Origin: Rhyacichthys aspro
Taxonomy: Eukaryota > Chordata > Actinopteri > Gobiiformes > Rhyacichthyidae
Direction of reading: 5' to 3'
Assembly (NCBI GenBank): GCA_036850595.1
Contig: CM072161.1
Location: 5,415,905 to 5,479,904 of the forward strand
Length of the DNA stretch: 64,000 bases
Part shown: piece after piece, positions 24,794-34,769 of the stretch
Layout: each line of letters starts with the position of its first letter
Position numbering within the stretch: position 1 is the first letter of the stretch
Position numbers and translations under genes: made by a program
The notes under the pieces: generated by a model
Told to the model about the DNA's origin: nothing
What the model saw: only the letters and a program-made list of their open reading frames with translations
Database searches by the model: none

Positions 24794-25117
24794 GGAACAT
24801 AATTTCAAAATGAACTGTTTATACTTGTTTTGAGTAGTTAAGGAAAAAAATGGTAAAAAGTAATTTCTCTTTCACAAAATCAAACTTTATTTTGCACAAA
24901 ATTTCGAATTCAAATAGAACACGAAAAAGAGTTTTTTTTCTCTATTAAATTGAACCGTTAACAAACACAGCATGATTTGTGTTTCTTTGTGTGTGCGTGT
25001 TAAAAATAACATTTTCAAATGACATACTGGAGCTGTGTGTGGTAAGAACAACTGAGCCAAATTTGATCCACAGAGAAACACACAACTTTTATATGATGTA
25101 CAGATGCATCTTCTTCA
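24794..25117. other. Non-coding stretch, nothing recognised
   Basis: AT-rich with a T run near 24933-24940; overlapping short open frames on both strands without domains. Confidence 0.45.
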
Positions 25118-25380
25118 TCGCCATCTGCCCCTGTCCTCCTCATCCTCAACTACCTCTCTGTCCCTCTTCACTACATCCATAAACTACCTCTTTGGCCTCG
25201 CAGGTGACTGGAGCCTATCCTTAGCCTTTACTGGGTGTACCCTGCCTATACCTTTAGCTATACCTTAGGCGGATTACACCCTGGAGAATGGTGCAAGGCT
25301 GACACTTAGAGACAGACACTGACAGACAACCATTCACTCTCACATCCATTCACTAGGAATACTTTAGAGTTGCCAATTGA
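25118..25380. mobile_element. Fragments of common teleost interspersed repeats
   Basis: About 25118-25200 resembles part of the minus-strand RTE-like LINE segment also seen at 30.9-31.2 kb (shared CTTCACT..CATCCATAAAC..CCTCTTTGG). It runs directly into a segment containing GGTGACTGGAGCCTATCC, TTACACCCTGGA, GAGACAGAC and CATTCACTCTCACATCCATT, boxes of a very common fish repeat. The sharp change suggests a junction of two truncated elements. Confidence 0.5.
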
Positions 25381-25900
25381 CCTATGTATATGGGTTAATT
25401 CCCCTGTATAATTCACTGATGCCTTCAAAAACCATGATGTTGAATGGAAGGCATACAATCAATCCACTGTCTTTGAACACTTCTGAATATGAAATACATA
25501 TGCTTTTTTCTAGCATTACTATTCCAGATGACACCAGGCTGGAGTCGTTTTTAATTAATACAACAGTGCATCCGTTGTATTGCATAACGCTACTAAAGCA
25601 CAGTTTGATGCCCACTGTTTGCCTGTAATTGAACAGAAGGAATAAGAGTAAATGATGTTTCTGACAGCACTTGGAACTCTTGTGACATTTATAGAAAACT
25701 GCATCCATTCCTCTTCCACAATGGGCAACTTCTCAAGAAACCATTTGTTAATTTACACTGATGAGACGTGGGCCAATTTCTAAATGACGAGTTATAAAAT
25801 GATACTGAAGTACAATCTTTGGGTTATGTCGAGTCCCAAGTGAAGTTGAGCAATCAGGATCCACACATCCAGACTTTAATAGTCAAATGCATATTTAAAA
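25381..25900. other. Non-coding stretch, nothing recognised
   Basis: Open frames on both strands (25377-25628, 25382-25708) overlap each other and show no domain. Confidence 0.4.
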
Positions 25901-25904
25901 GTAG

Positions 25905-26060
25905 TGCCAGTGCTAATACAAATTTAACACGATTTGCTGCCAGGCCTCACTTCCTGCACTTTAATTAGATAATTATGCAAAAGATCTGCCATTAGATCAG
26001 TTTGTGCTTTTACTGGATACACTGGGTGCCAAGCACAAAGGCAATTTAGCAAATGAGCTG
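25905..26060. promoter_or_regulatory. Candidate conserved regulatory element with homeodomain/POU-type sites
   Basis: Contains TTTAATTAGAT (about 25960-25970) directly followed by AATTATGCAAAA (about 25971-25982), a homeodomain core beside an octamer-like ATGCAAA. The block is otherwise balanced in composition and ends shortly before a low-complexity T-rich tract. Confidence 0.35.
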
Positions 26061-26109
26061 CAACACTGGTTAAAACCACACATCTTTATTCAACTTGTCT
26101 TTCAATTTT

Positions 26110-26157
26110 TATTTTGCTTTCTTTTTTTTTTTTTTCTTCTTTTTTTTTTTTTTTGTT
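26110..26157. repeat. T-rich low-complexity tract
   Basis: Runs of T broken by C, about 45 bases, likely a simple tract or the reverse of an old poly-A tail. Confidence 0.9.
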
Positions 26158-26159
26158 AT

Positions 26160-27640
26160 TAATAGTTCAAAGCCATGAGTCAAAAGGACAAAAATAACTA
26201 AAAGTTAACCAGTAAAAACAAACCGAACAACTTCTGACCCAAGAAACAAAAGGAATACACTTACTGGTTGTAAGAGATGTTATGTGGCAGTTTACCTTTT
26301 TGTTCTTTTAAGAGACAATAGTCAAAAGCCAATTTAATCCAGCCATGCTCTGCTCTTCAATCACTTTTCAACTTTAAACACACCTTTAGCTGCAAAGAGT
26401 TCAAACTTCCATCTAGCTTTCCCTCAGTCTCATCTGAAATCAGCCAATTTCGCAAAATCTACCTTCGTTCCAGCTGAGCTGCCAATCACAGCTCGTTAGC
26501 AGAGACGCACACAAAGCAGCACCTGTACCGCAGGAATCAAACGGACACGGGCGTCTGTTTGTCTCTGAGTCACTCAAACGCTGCAGCATCCACAGATGTT
26601 CCCCCAAACAGACACTGGTTTTGTTGAACATCATTTAAAACTCAGAACAGCACTGTGCACTCACAAGGACTGACTTTGATAAAACAAAGTCACACAATCA
26701 AGAGATTTTACCATTTATCCTGCAGCTTTTCTTCAGTGTGCAAACTTTGTGCTCAGAATACTTACTTACTTAAATAGTATACACTAACAGGAACACTCAA
26801 AGCCACGTTAGATGAGTCAGATAAACAATAACATGACAGAGAGAATAACTGATCTGGTTAGTGTGTAAATGAACTCCCTGTAACTCCACAAAACTAACCT
26901 TGCCTCGTCTGGAGTTCTGTTTTAGTTGAGACATGAATTCCAGACTGCCATGAATAAGTCGTGGTTTTACTGCCCCATCCACCACTCCAACCTTCATCCT
27001 CAAAAAAACTATGAACTAAAAGATCTCAAAAAAGAAAGAAAATATTGTATTATACAGGCTAATGCTAGCTCCTCAACTGACACAAACATAAATACAGTAT
27101 TCTATTGAGTTATGCAAATAATGTACCGAATGTGCTGTGAATGAAAAGGGATCTTTTTGTGTTGGCAGCTTGTAAATGATACTAGCCCTAGTCTATGGAG
27201 GCAGAGAGGGATAACATTAAAAGGCATCCAACCCTTAACTGACTTATAGTAACTCTGAGAGTACTGCATTACTAATGCAAGATTACACTTCCTCTGGACG
27301 CTATGGAATGGACATTCAACCAAAAAAAACAATAAACACAAATCATCTCATAAAGGCCACACCACTTTAAGAATTGATAAATGATTCAAATTGATTTCTA
27401 CCAGCAAATTACTGTAAATGGAAGAGAACCCAGACCTTATTTTATAAAATGAATGAGTTTGTCTGGCCAGGCTACTGCTAATGTGAAATTGTAACAATAT
27501 TAGGACTGTCTGGAAGTCTTCCATTTCAGCCAAGTTTATCATAAGTGGATTTTATGTGTTTACCTGTATCTCTCTCTCTACACTTCTCTTCCAAGTATAA
27601 ACATGAGCAGGATCACATAACTATTGGTAAAAGAAATGAC
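26160..27640. other. Non-coding stretch, no gene recognised
   Basis: Open frames at 26440-26634, 26797-27003 and 27102-27341 (all minus) lack domains and splice context. Confidence 0.4.
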
Positions 27641-27644
27641 CTCT

Positions 27645-28035
27645 AGTGCACAGGAAGTGGCCTTCAGGACAGTGTCTGTTGCTCAAAGTTTGCCTAGTGT
27701 GACAGCAGCTGTCTCCGGTCGTGATGCTTGAGCTCGTGCATTAATCCAATCCTGCCTGCAGTCAATGTCTCATTAAAGTGTAAATTGACTCTGCTTATCC
27801 TGTGACGTGCTATGTGGGTCATGTTTGTGTTTACAGCTCAGTAAACGGTGTGTGCTTGTGTGTCGGTGTGCACTCTCCAGTGGCTTCAGCGCTGTTTGTA
27901 CAGGATTAGTTTTACCTGGACGTCCAGTGATTGCTGATAATTGCACAGACTGTAATTGATGTTTATCACTTAAATCGCCATGACAGTGAGCGAAATTGGC
28001 ACCATTTGCAATTCCTTCAATCAAACTCTAATATT
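27645..28035. promoter_or_regulatory. Candidate conserved regulatory element
   Basis: Balanced sequence with an E-box in AGCAGCTGTC (about 27705), CATTAATCC (about 27740) and a dense AT-core cluster from about 27928 to 27985 (GATAATTGC, GTAATTGATG, TTTATCAC). The clean texture and clustered homeodomain-type cores make it one of the better enhancer candidates here. A minus-strand open frame (27773-28024) is not credible as protein. Confidence 0.38.
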
Positions 28036-28291
28036 ATTTGACCAACAGCCTCAGTTTTCAGTGACGCTAAATGTCATTTCTACAACTTGAAATTTTGAAA
28101 CTATTATTTAAATGATTTATCAACATGTCCTATTCTACTTTTTTAGAAAACTACCTACAAATACAGTATAATTCATTGTGCACTACAGCTTCTACAACTG
28201 AGAACTATGGAAATATTTTTTGAGCAGTGGTTTACTCTTGAAAAGAACAGTTTAAGAATGAAATTATACGATGTTGTATACAAAGGCTAGT

Positions 28292-28292
<1 letters not shown>

Positions 28293-28330
<38 letters not shown>
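28293..28330. repeat. (AC)n microsatellite, about 18 units
   Basis: Uninterrupted AC dinucleotides. It is followed by TACTTGTAA and, about 50 bp later, CCTGGTGGGGACA, an arrangement that resembles the inverse of that near the longer CA tract at 39.4 kb. Confidence 0.97.
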
Positions 28331-28333
<3 letters not shown>

Positions 28334-28893
28334 TTGTAAATCAAGTCATGTAAGGTCTCAAAATAAAACGGTTCCTGGTGGGGACACCACTTTTCTGAAT
28401 GGAATAGAGCCACAGGCTTACCTCTTGAATTTTTGTTTAAATCCTCTGACCCCACAAGGATACTTTAGTACCAACATTTCTCAGGTTTTGTTTTTTCAGT
28501 TTGCGTCTGGTAATTACAGTGTGGTGGGGACATTGCTATTTTGTTGTACCAGAAACCGCCATCAGGTGTCACTGCCACAAATTAAGTGATTTATGTAAGT
28601 AACCTTTTTTTTCATTTTAGGTAAATGAATAATATAGTAAATATAGATTTAATTTGACTCAAAATATTAGCAAATAAAGTGCTTTAATTAACCATCTTTA
28701 AACCATGGTTTAAACAATATACACAAGTTACAGTGTAAAATAATATTTTAAAACAAGTTTCTTGTGCGAAAAAACAAACATGTAAACAATGAATAATCTT
28801 CCCTGCAGAGAATCACCTGATTAAAGAGGAAAATGAGAACATAAAATAATGCATTTCAGGCACAGGGCTTTTCGATTCGATGAACTTCATCAG

Positions 28894-28949
28894 TCATTTC
28901 TCCACAGCTTGTAGCTCCTCTGGGCTCCATTTTCTTCTTTTTGCTGGCC
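28894..28949 (-). CDS. Last exon, Trp-containing basic motif ending at an early TGA
   Basis: An acceptor (TCTTATTTAG) precedes 28949. Read after one base carried from the 42-nt exon, it gives GPAKRRKWSPEELQAVEK and a TGA at 28896-28894. Beyond the TGA the same frame stays open and still looks domain-like (LMKFIESKSPVPEMH) to a stop some 80 nt on. A single C-to-T change in a CGA codon would create this TGA, so the motif may be truncated by a recent mutation. A candidate poly-A signal (ATTAAA, minus) lies near 28683-28688. Confidence 0.5.
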
Positions 28950-31900
28950 CTAAATAAGATGCAGTGATAAGTTAATTTTAAGTATTCTTCTCAGGTGAGA
29001 TGACCTATACGTATGGTATTTGTTGGAGCAGTTACATCAAAACAATACAAAAGACTTTTCTTAAGCAATATACATGAATTAGATGTTTTTAGTCTTTAAG
29101 TATTAATCTTAGGCAATTCTGATCTTCTTGGATTGTACTGTGATTAGAAAAGAAGACAGAAAAATGAAATGTTTAAACCTATTGTAATGTACACTGTGTA
29201 AAATGTGCAAGGAATAAGGAGTCTGTGGAGGTTCTCAGTCATTCAGGACATCTTCAAGCAAAGGTTTCTGTCAATTCTAGAATTGACAAAGTCCCTTGGA
29301 TGAGGGATGAAATGTCTTCACCTCAAAACCTATGTCCAGATGCCTTGACAGAAACCTTTGCTTAAGGAATAAGGAGTGAGACAAACTATGTCCACATTCC
29401 TACTGCTTAAATTCTCTAAATTTGAATTTGCAATTCACATTTTTCATAGAAACTACAAACTACCTTTCAATGACCCAGGAATGTTGGTGGAGGACTCTTG
29501 ATTATCTAGAGTGGTTGTTTTTCCCCAGCTTCTTTTTTGTGAACAAATAGCTGTCTTTTAGCGTTACTCAACACAGTGAATGGGTTGTGTCCCACATCAT
29601 ATCAGTATGCTAGTTTCTGATAGTGGCGCTGTGGTTACCACTTGTCATTGATTTAAAGTAGTTTGATTGTGGGAGCACTATGAGGTTTGTTGACTGTCAA
29701 TAGTCATGAAAAACCGATGCAATGAACAAGTCCTGGAATGGACAGCAAAGTAGTTAGCATTCAAATAAAGTGAGTGACCAATCAAATAACTAGAGTCACC
29801 GACAACTGTCGACAACCTGCCTTTACACTGCCATCAAGAATGTAAAGGCGGTCATGACCTTAGTGCTTGAATGCTCACGGCCCTTTAAGAGCTCAGAGTG
29901 AAAATGCACCCTCATGGTTTACTGTGCATGCATAATACTGTTCTGTCTGATGTATCAAGGAATCACACAAAACTAGAGATGCACTGATCAGATACTTGGA
30001 CGGTAAACTAGTCCTGATATAGACAAAGAAGCCGATCAGATACCAGTCACTGGAGTGAAAAAAGTATTGTATTAAATATATAGGTCGGATCTACTCTGTA
30101 TAACTTTGTGTGGCACTACATGTCAGGACTTCGAAATGTGTGAGTCAAATCAGCGGTGTGGAGGTTTACTCTTATTTAAAACTACTCAATTGTTACAGAG
30201 TACAGAGCACACCATACAGCCACTGTAGCTCTCTAACGCTAAAACAGCAGAGAGCACGCTCTGACGAGCAGAGCAGGGTCAGTGAAGTGGGGTTAGGAAC
30301 AATAAAGCACCATATATCCTCCTGCTTTGTCCATAGTTTCACAGTTACCATGTAGCCCCTCAGAGCAAGTTTGGTTTTACTCAATATGATTTACAGACTG
30401 ACGAAAAGCTGCTGTTGTAAAACACATATGCATTATTCATGTAAAACAGTGAAGCTACAGCCCCTAAAAAAAGCTTGATTTTTAAAATGTCGTGTCTTCC
30501 ACCTGAGAATGATTTCTCTTCTTTTAGACCTAGCCGTTTTTGCTGCATATTCATAAATTAAAACAATATATAATTAACCCTCTCCTTAATTGAAATTATA
30601 GGTCTATAAAATATGCTGATACCTGCAAACAGTCAAAGAACCTGGACCTTTACTGAATAAGCTGGATTGGTATATACTATATATATCTGATCTGATATAT
30701 GATATACTATATCAATATGAGAATAGAAAATTGAGGCCTTGTGTAAGATAGTTCATTAAAATAAACTCAAGCAGTGTTAAAAAAGCTGTATAAGCAATTC
30801 TAAACAAAGGTGTTAAGTGCTGCTGCTGTTCTGTAGATTTAGAAATGAGAGTCAAAGTCCTATATCTAACACTTCAGGGGTCGCCACAGCGAATCATCTG
30901 CCTCAATCAGTCCCTCTCTTCCTCGTCCTCTTCTCTCAAACCTACTACCTTCATGTCTCCTTCACTTCATACATAAACCCCCTTTTTGGTCTTCCTCTCA
31001 GCCTCCTGCTTGGCAGCTCTAAACTCAGCGTCCTTTAACCAATATATTCACTCTTCCTCCTCTAAACATGTCCAAACCATCTCAACCTGGCCTCTCTAAC
31101 TTTGTCTCCAAAACCTATTACTTTTGATGAAAGAGAACTTTAACATCTTAAGCTCTGCTCCCTCCAGCTCGTCCTCCATGTTAGTTTCCCTAAAGCATAA
31201 ATCGCTGGTCTATGTTCTGTAAATAAGACTTTTTCTACAGTCTGTGTTTGTGGTAGAAAGTTAAATTTTTGCTCTACATTTACTTATTTTGAAGACAGAC
31301 ACTTCACAGAGCAGGAGTCGTGTCAGTAAACTTACAGTTACGCTGTCCATCTGGGTGAGCTCTGGGGCGTTCAGGGACTGCTTGTCACTGCAGCTCTTGT
31401 CCTCCTCCTGTGATAAACAATTTGCTTTAATAATGGTGGAAACAAATAATACTAAAGCTGACCCCTATTGGACACAAATGACTGTTGCATTACATATGAA
31501 AAGATCTCTGGGAATATGGCTTATAAAAGACAACAAATTTCAGCTAATGCACGTGAGCCCTGGGGCTGCGCAAAGCGCATCTATGTGCTTGCCACAGACT
31601 TTTTCTACAGTATGTGTTGGTGGTAATGAAGAATATCAGATTCACGTTCAAATTTCAGAATCAAGTTGTTGCTCTACATTTACTTATTTTGAAGACAGAC
31701 ACTTCACAGAGCAGGAGTTGTGTCAGTAAACTTACAGTTACGCTGTCCATCCGGGTGAGCTCTGGGGCATTCAGGGACTGCTTGTCACTGCAGCTCTGGT
31801 CCTTCTCCTGTGATAAACAATTTGCTTTAATAATGGTGGAAACAAATAATATTGAAGCTGACCCCTATTGGACACAAATGACTGTTGCATTACATATGAA

Positions 31901-33311
31901 AAGATTTGTATATGAATCATAGAGTAGGGCTGGGCAGTACGGAAAAATACTATAAACCTCAAAACAAAGTTTATGTGAAGAACAGTAATTCATAAAATAA
32001 TCTGTCCATTTAAGTTTAATTAGACTCATTAATGAGATGCTCCTGCAGCACACGACACATGACTGCCCCTCATTAGAGGATGCAGTCAGACTTGGTGAAT
32101 TGCACTATTTGCAAATTTAACCAAATATCAAAGGAAAAGGAGAGCACCTGACGATGCTGTGGTCAATATTTGAGAAGATGAGGCCAGTGACGCCTTAGCA
32201 ACACAAACAAATAGAATTTACTGTGTTCCTCTCTACGGTTCTCTTAACTCTCTGTACTGACACCTGTCTTTAAAATGAGCATCTGATGAGCCCAGTCAGA
32301 AAGGGTTTGGAGTTTATCTCTGGAAATATGGCTCATAAAAGACAACAAATTTCAGCTAATGCACGTGAGCCCTGGGGCTGCGCAAAGCGCATCTATGTGC
32401 TTGCCACAGACTTTTTCTACAGTATGTGTTGGTGGTAATGAAGAATATCAGATTCACGTTCAAATTTCAGAATCAAATTGTTGCTCTACATTTACTTATT
32501 TTGAAGACAGACACTGCACAGAGCAGGAGTTGTGTCAGTAAACTTACAGTTACGCTGTCCATCTGGGTGAGCTCTGGGGCGTTCAGGGACTGCTTGTCAC
32601 TGCAGCTCTGGGCCTTCTCCTGTGATAAACAATTTGCTTTAATAATGGTGGAAACAAATAATATTAAAGCTGACCCCTATTGGACACAAATGACTGTTGC
32701 ATTACATATGAAAAGATTTGTATATGAATCATAGAGTATAAACCTATAACTACTATTACTATGCCACTGCTAATTATTGTTGTCATTGCATGTTTGCCCT
32801 AAGTCATATTCACTCACACCATCGAGATCACATATGAATTAGTAATAACCATTGTAGTCTTGAAGCAAAGCTATGAACGTACGGTCCTCTCTTAATGTGA
32901 TACCTTTGTGAGCATTCGCATGTACCGGGTCTCACAGTCATCATGATGTTTTCTTAATTTCTGCAGGCGACGAAAATGCCTACTCTGAGACTACAAAAGA
33001 AACATGACAACTTGCCCAATATAAGTTACTTTTATCACAAGTGACCCTATGTTAATACCTTTAATAACATAAATGTTTTACTGTAAAACATTTTAATTAG
33101 GAGTACATTTGTTGGCATAATATAGTACCAATACACTACAGGTAATACTAAAGGTAGGAGACTATGTTGATGTCTTAATTTATTGTCAATGCAGTACATG
33201 AACAGCGATAAGCAGCAGAGCTTTTAACAGAAAACAGCATATATCAAATTAATTTAAATGTATTATTGTAAAGACATAACTTACCTCACGGTCCTGTTCT
33301 TTATCAGACAT
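28894..33311 (-). CDS. Split gene of unknown function with tandem repeat exons and a Trp-motif last exon
   Basis: Exon model (minus): 33311-33285, 32984-32904, 32619-32548, 31807-31736, 31407-31336, possibly 29505-29464, and 28949-28894. The first five coding exons all have AG/GT borders, start and end in phase 0, and stay open together. The protein starts MSDKEQDRE, continues with a basic segment (SRHFRRLQKLRKH), then three near-identical 24-residue modules (core SCSDKQSLNAPELT). The last exon reads KRRKWSPEELQAVEK then TGA; I recall related Trp-containing motifs, usually continuing further, in uncharacterised fish proteins. Phases require at least one unseen exon between 31336 and 29505. 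No function can be assigned; a short nuclear or accessory protein, or a decaying paralogue, are both possible. Confidence 0.55.
29209..29377. mobile_element. Short foldback insertion with perfect 14-bp target duplication
   Basis: A 14-bp direct repeat, AAGGAATAAGGAGT, at 29209-29222 and 29364-29377 brackets 141 bp. Inside are perfect 19-bp inverted arms (29256-29274 and 29345-29363; AAGCAAAGGTTTCTGTCAA) and an 18-bp perfect palindrome GTCAATTCTAGAATTGAC at 29270-29287. The segment GGATGAGGGATGAAATGTCTTC resembles a box in common fish retroelements only in part. It lies in the last intron of the gene model. No coding capacity. Confidence 0.85.
29464..29505 (-). CDS. Possible 42-nt penultimate exon
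   Basis: An acceptor (CCACTCTAG) and a donor (AAAG then gtagtt) enclose 42 nt reading NQESSTNIPGSLK when two leading bases complete a codon. The trailing base joins the last exon in the one frame that yields the KRRKWSPEEL motif, which is the main support. The pyrimidine tract before the acceptor is poor and the incoming phase does not match the exon at 31336, so another exon must lie between. Confidence 0.35.
29976..30720. mobile_element. hAT-like non-autonomous element in an intron
   Basis: The left end AGAGATGCACTGATCAGATAC is followed by the GATATAGACAAAGAAGCCGA and GTGGCACTACATGTCAGGA boxes of a repeat I recognise from fish. The right end is degenerate (TATCTGATCTGATATATGAT near 30687) and no target duplication was found. 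Short open frames inside (30110-30384) are by-products. Confidence 0.6.
30874..31195 (-). mobile_element. 3' end of RTE-type LINE reverse-transcriptase frame (relic)
   Basis: Minus-strand translation ends LRQMIRCGDP followed by a stop at 30876-30874, the characteristic C-terminus of a common fish RTE-like retrotransposon. Acidic REEDEEERD lies just upstream. Stops and frame changes show it is dead. Only the last 300 or so bases are present (5' truncation), and the truncated edge abuts repeat unit A of the gene near 31.2 kb. Confidence 0.75.
31336..31407 (-). CDS. 72-nt repeat exon, copy A
   Basis: Acceptor TTTATCACAG, 24 phase-0 codons, donor gtaagt. The first residues are EEDK, the core SCSDKQSLNAPELTQMDSVT is the same as in copy C. 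Most diverged of the three at its start. Confidence 0.65.
31736..31807 (-). CDS. 72-nt repeat exon, copy B
   Basis: Same borders and length as copies A and C. Begins EKDQ and carries Arg instead of Gln before MDSVT (ELTRMDSVT). No stop or indel. Confidence 0.65.
32548..32619 (-). CDS. 72-nt repeat exon, copy C
   Basis: Same borders; begins EKAQ. Because it starts and ends in phase 0, gain or loss of a copy leaves the frame intact, which would allow copy-number change or exon skipping without frameshift. Confidence 0.65.
32904..32984 (-). CDS. 81-nt basic exon
   Basis: Acceptor TTTTGTAGTCTCAG before 32984 and donor gtatca after 32904. The 27 phase-0 codons begin SRHFRRLQKLRKHHDD and end RYMRMLTK, with several Arg/Lys, and the spacing of Leu is compatible with a short helix. 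The donor lacks the full gtaagt consensus but is acceptable. Confidence 0.6.
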
Positions 33312-33325
33312 TATTGAACCTGTCA
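33285..33325 (-). CDS. Start-codon exon
   Basis: The acceptor AAATTTCAG precedes 33325. After 14 nt of leader, the ATG at 33311-33309 opens nine codons (MSDKEQDRE) up to donor gtaagt. The start is supported by AATAATG context with A at -3 and by phase-0 joining to the next exon. Confidence 0.6.
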
Positions 33326-34062
33326 CTGAAATTTAAACATAAAGAATACATGAACGTGATTGAAGCATTATTAATAATTTGATTTAAGAAATGTTTCACT
33401 TACAATATACTTCCCTCCTTAACTTCTCTCAATACCTAAATTAAATAGACAATGAATACACATAGATTATTTTTTGGATTGGATTTTTGCTCATATTGGC
33501 AAAATGTAGAACTGAACACTTTTGAGGTAAAATGCAGGACTATTTCAAATTGACTATATCCACCAGAACGAAAAAATAGGCTCATTATGGAGCACTGACA
33601 AACATAGCCTTTCTATTTTAGCCTTTAAAGTCACTCAAACGGCTATAGACAAAACATTATTGTGCTTATTCAGTGAATTTTAACATTAATGCTTATTGTA
33701 CTATTATATTTAATGGTAGCCTTACATGCTTTCAGTGGGATTTGCGTGTCTGCTTATAAATGATCAATTTACCTGTCCATGCAACAGCTCTTAATGCTAT
33801 CCATGCTACAGCGTGAATTCGTAATAACTGAAACCCCTTGCTAATGGTACGTAGCCTAATTAGTTAGTAGAGCTGTGTAAAAAAAGTTTAGCATTAGCAA
33901 CAGACACGTTAGCCAACGACAGCGGCCATGTTACGAACCACTTAGCATTTGTCAACTTCTCTAAACTGTTTGTATTAATGCATTTCAAACAATCCCCATC
34001 CTGTCATATCACATGTATAATATCGCATATTTAAAGGATTCTCACAGTAAATCGAAACTTAC

Positions 34063-34200
34063 CAGTTCACTGAGTAGCTGCAAGTTTGTGCCGTGCTGTG
34101 TGGATTGACCGTGGCCGTGTACTTTCCCTTCACATGCGGAGAGCGGAGGAGCGCTTGATTTGTAACACAGCGCACACCAGCGCCACTATCCACAGGATAG
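34063..34200 (-). promoter_or_regulatory. Probable non-coding first exon and core promoter of the minus-strand gene
   Basis: A donor at 34062 (CTG then gtaagt) ends a CpG-containing segment. A GC box GGGCGGGG lies at 34216-34223, where a promoter for a minus-strand transcript would sit. No convincing TATA box. The 5' end of the exon is unknown; the segment lacks a long open frame, consistent with leader sequence. Confidence 0.45.
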
Positions 34201-34327
34201 ACAGCACAGCCAAGAGGGCGGGGAGTTTCATAAAGGGCGCTTGCTTTTAAAAACAGCGTGCACCACACTAACATTTTAAAGGTTTATGAGATATTGTACA
34301 ACCAAAACCAAAACAAATTCACCAGTT

Positions 34328-34347
34328 ACATACATACATACATACAT
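34328..34347. repeat. (ACAT)n microsatellite
   Basis: About five tetranucleotide units, uninterrupted. Confidence 0.9.
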
Positions 34348-34768
34348 TGATTGAGGATATTAATTACTGTTAGACATAAGGTCTATGTGCTGTACTGTAA
34401 TGTTATTTATTTGCTAGAGTAATGGGCTATATTGGTGCTGTTTCATAGCGGGAAAAACAATCAGCCATTTAACTGTAATTGCTGAGACGTGATGGCAGAC
34501 AGGTGTGTGGGGGATGGGAGCAGTCATAATGGAGACAAGTCAGCTTTCACTGCTGATACAGAAATGTGGTACTGACAACACAATAAATAAAACATATAAT
34601 ATGAGTAAATATATAAATGAATTGCTAAAACTGTCAGACTTAATCAATTGAATACATGTAAGAAATCCGTTATAACAGTAAAAATAAGTTTTATTCATAG
34701 TTATAAATAGTACAATGACAAACCCAGTCCATTACAGGTATAAATTAATACAAATTTTAAAAAGTGCA
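34348..34768. other. Non-coding stretch upstream of the minisatellite
   Basis: AT-rich, no open frame of interest. About 34470-34565 contains a CACTGCTGA..CAGA box resembling the minisatellite unit. Confidence 0.4.
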
Positions 34769-34769
34769 A

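Larger units (their letters stand above)
31215..32745 (-). repeat. Tandemly duplicated exon-bearing segment, three units
   Basis: Unit A (about 31215-31502), unit B (about 31503-31928) and unit C (about 32316-32740) are near-identical where they overlap, each carrying one copy of the 72-nt exon with its intron flanks. Exon spacing is 400 bp (A to B) and 812 bp (B to C). The extra length between B and C begins with AGGGCTGGGCAGTACGG, a hAT-type terminus, so a transposon may occupy it. Unit A has an internal deletion of about 35 bp. Plus-strand open frames here (31289-31729, 31614-31922, 32426-32734) are antisense by-products. Confidence 0.9.

Noticed and set aside
29295..29330. Hammerhead-like core (GGATGAG...GATGAAA) in the foldback insertion
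   Set aside because: The required CTGATGA core is not complete (TGGATGA instead) and the flanking helices do not form properly.
31221..31260. Extra exon between the LINE and unit A (acceptor-like TTATTTACAG, minus)
   Set aside because: It leads into LINE-derived sequence with stops and no phase-matched donor.
31289..32734. Plus-strand open frames of 102-146 codons that repeat one another
   Set aside because: They are antisense to the tandem 72-nt exons, whose splice borders and phase-0 frames on the minus strand explain the repetition.
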